Source: Nitrolancea sp040255925 (GTDB lineage Bacteria; Chloroflexota; Chloroflexia; Thermomicrobiales; Thermomicrobiaceae). Taken from it: a stretch of DNA of 6,828 nucleotides. Each line of letters opens with the position of its first letter. Positions within the stretch are counted from its first letter, which is position 1. Below the pieces are notes generated by a model. It was given only the letters and a program-made list of their open reading frames with translations. It did not search any database and was not told where the DNA came from. Where the stretch lies: NCBI GenBank assembly GCA_040255925.1, contig JBDZVX010000126.1, forward strand, positions 1 through 6,828, written 5' to 3'. The position numbers and the translations under genes were made by a program. Shown piece after piece: positions 6,763 through 6,828 of the stretch.

Positions 6763-6828
6763 TTACTCCTGCACGCTAAATGACCGCATCGCGAGAATAA
6801 TCATCACCACGCCAAAGGCGAGCACGAT
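6763..6828 (-). CDS. C-terminal end of a membrane protein, possibly an ABC-type permease (partial)
   Basis: Read on the minus strand from the window edge, an open frame gives IVLAFGVVMIILAMRSFSVQE followed by TAA at 6765-6763. This is a hydrophobic helix of about 13 residues with a short basic and polar end, the typical last transmembrane segment and cytoplasmic tail of a multi-pass transporter. ABC-2 type permeases often end like this, but 21 residues cannot fix the family. It runs in the same direction as the RND gene and stops 167 bases before that start, so co-transcription is possible. The 5' part lies outside the window. Confidence 0.55.
   Translation of the reverse strand: MVLAFGVVMIILAMRSFSVQE

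Noticed and set aside
1..6828. tRNA, rRNA, CRISPR array, insertion sequence or integrase
   Set aside because: No cloverleaf-like sequence, regular repeat-spacer pattern, transposase-like protein or paired terminal inverted repeats were seen.

Overview
The window looks like chromosomal DNA of a GC-rich bacterium (about 60% GC by eye), most likely of the Chloroflexota/Thermomicrobia type. That placement rests on three things: the style of the multi-GAF histidine kinase, an RND transporter carrying the GRVVDD variant seen in lineages without a classical outer membrane, and a short GTAGGGGC...GCCC palindrome of a kind dispersed in such genomes. The phylum is an inference and the species cannot be named.

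Layout. Positions 1-351 hold no convincing gene. They contain a series of inverted repeats (72-110, 152-205, 243-263, 272-310) that read best as folded RNA on the + strand, either a structured leader or a separate small RNA. At 352-3180 (+) lies a complete soluble sensor histidine kinase of 942 residues: PAS, three GAF domains, HisKA and HATPase_c. The first and third GAF domains resemble each other closely. Only 16 bases separate its stop from the stop of the next gene, so the two genes converge tail to tail. At 3197-6595 (-) lies a complete RND-superfamily efflux permease of 1132 residues, with a C-terminal cytoplasmic tail of about 109 residues that ordinary family members lack. Positions 6596-6762 form its upstream region, holding a clear ribosome binding site, a near-palindromic 16-bp dyad and the dispersed palindrome. 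At 6763-6828 (-) are the last 21 codons of a membrane protein, possibly an ABC-type permease.

How the genes relate. The cut-off membrane protein and the RND permease point the same way, 167 bases apart, and could form an export cluster. The kinase is on the other strand, has no response regulator in view, and nothing in the sequence links its signalling to the transporter except position. The points most worth a second look are the structured region ahead of the kinase, the extra tail on the RND protein, and the dyad and palindrome upstream of the RND gene. No RNA gene of a known family, CRISPR array, insertion sequence or integrase was seen.
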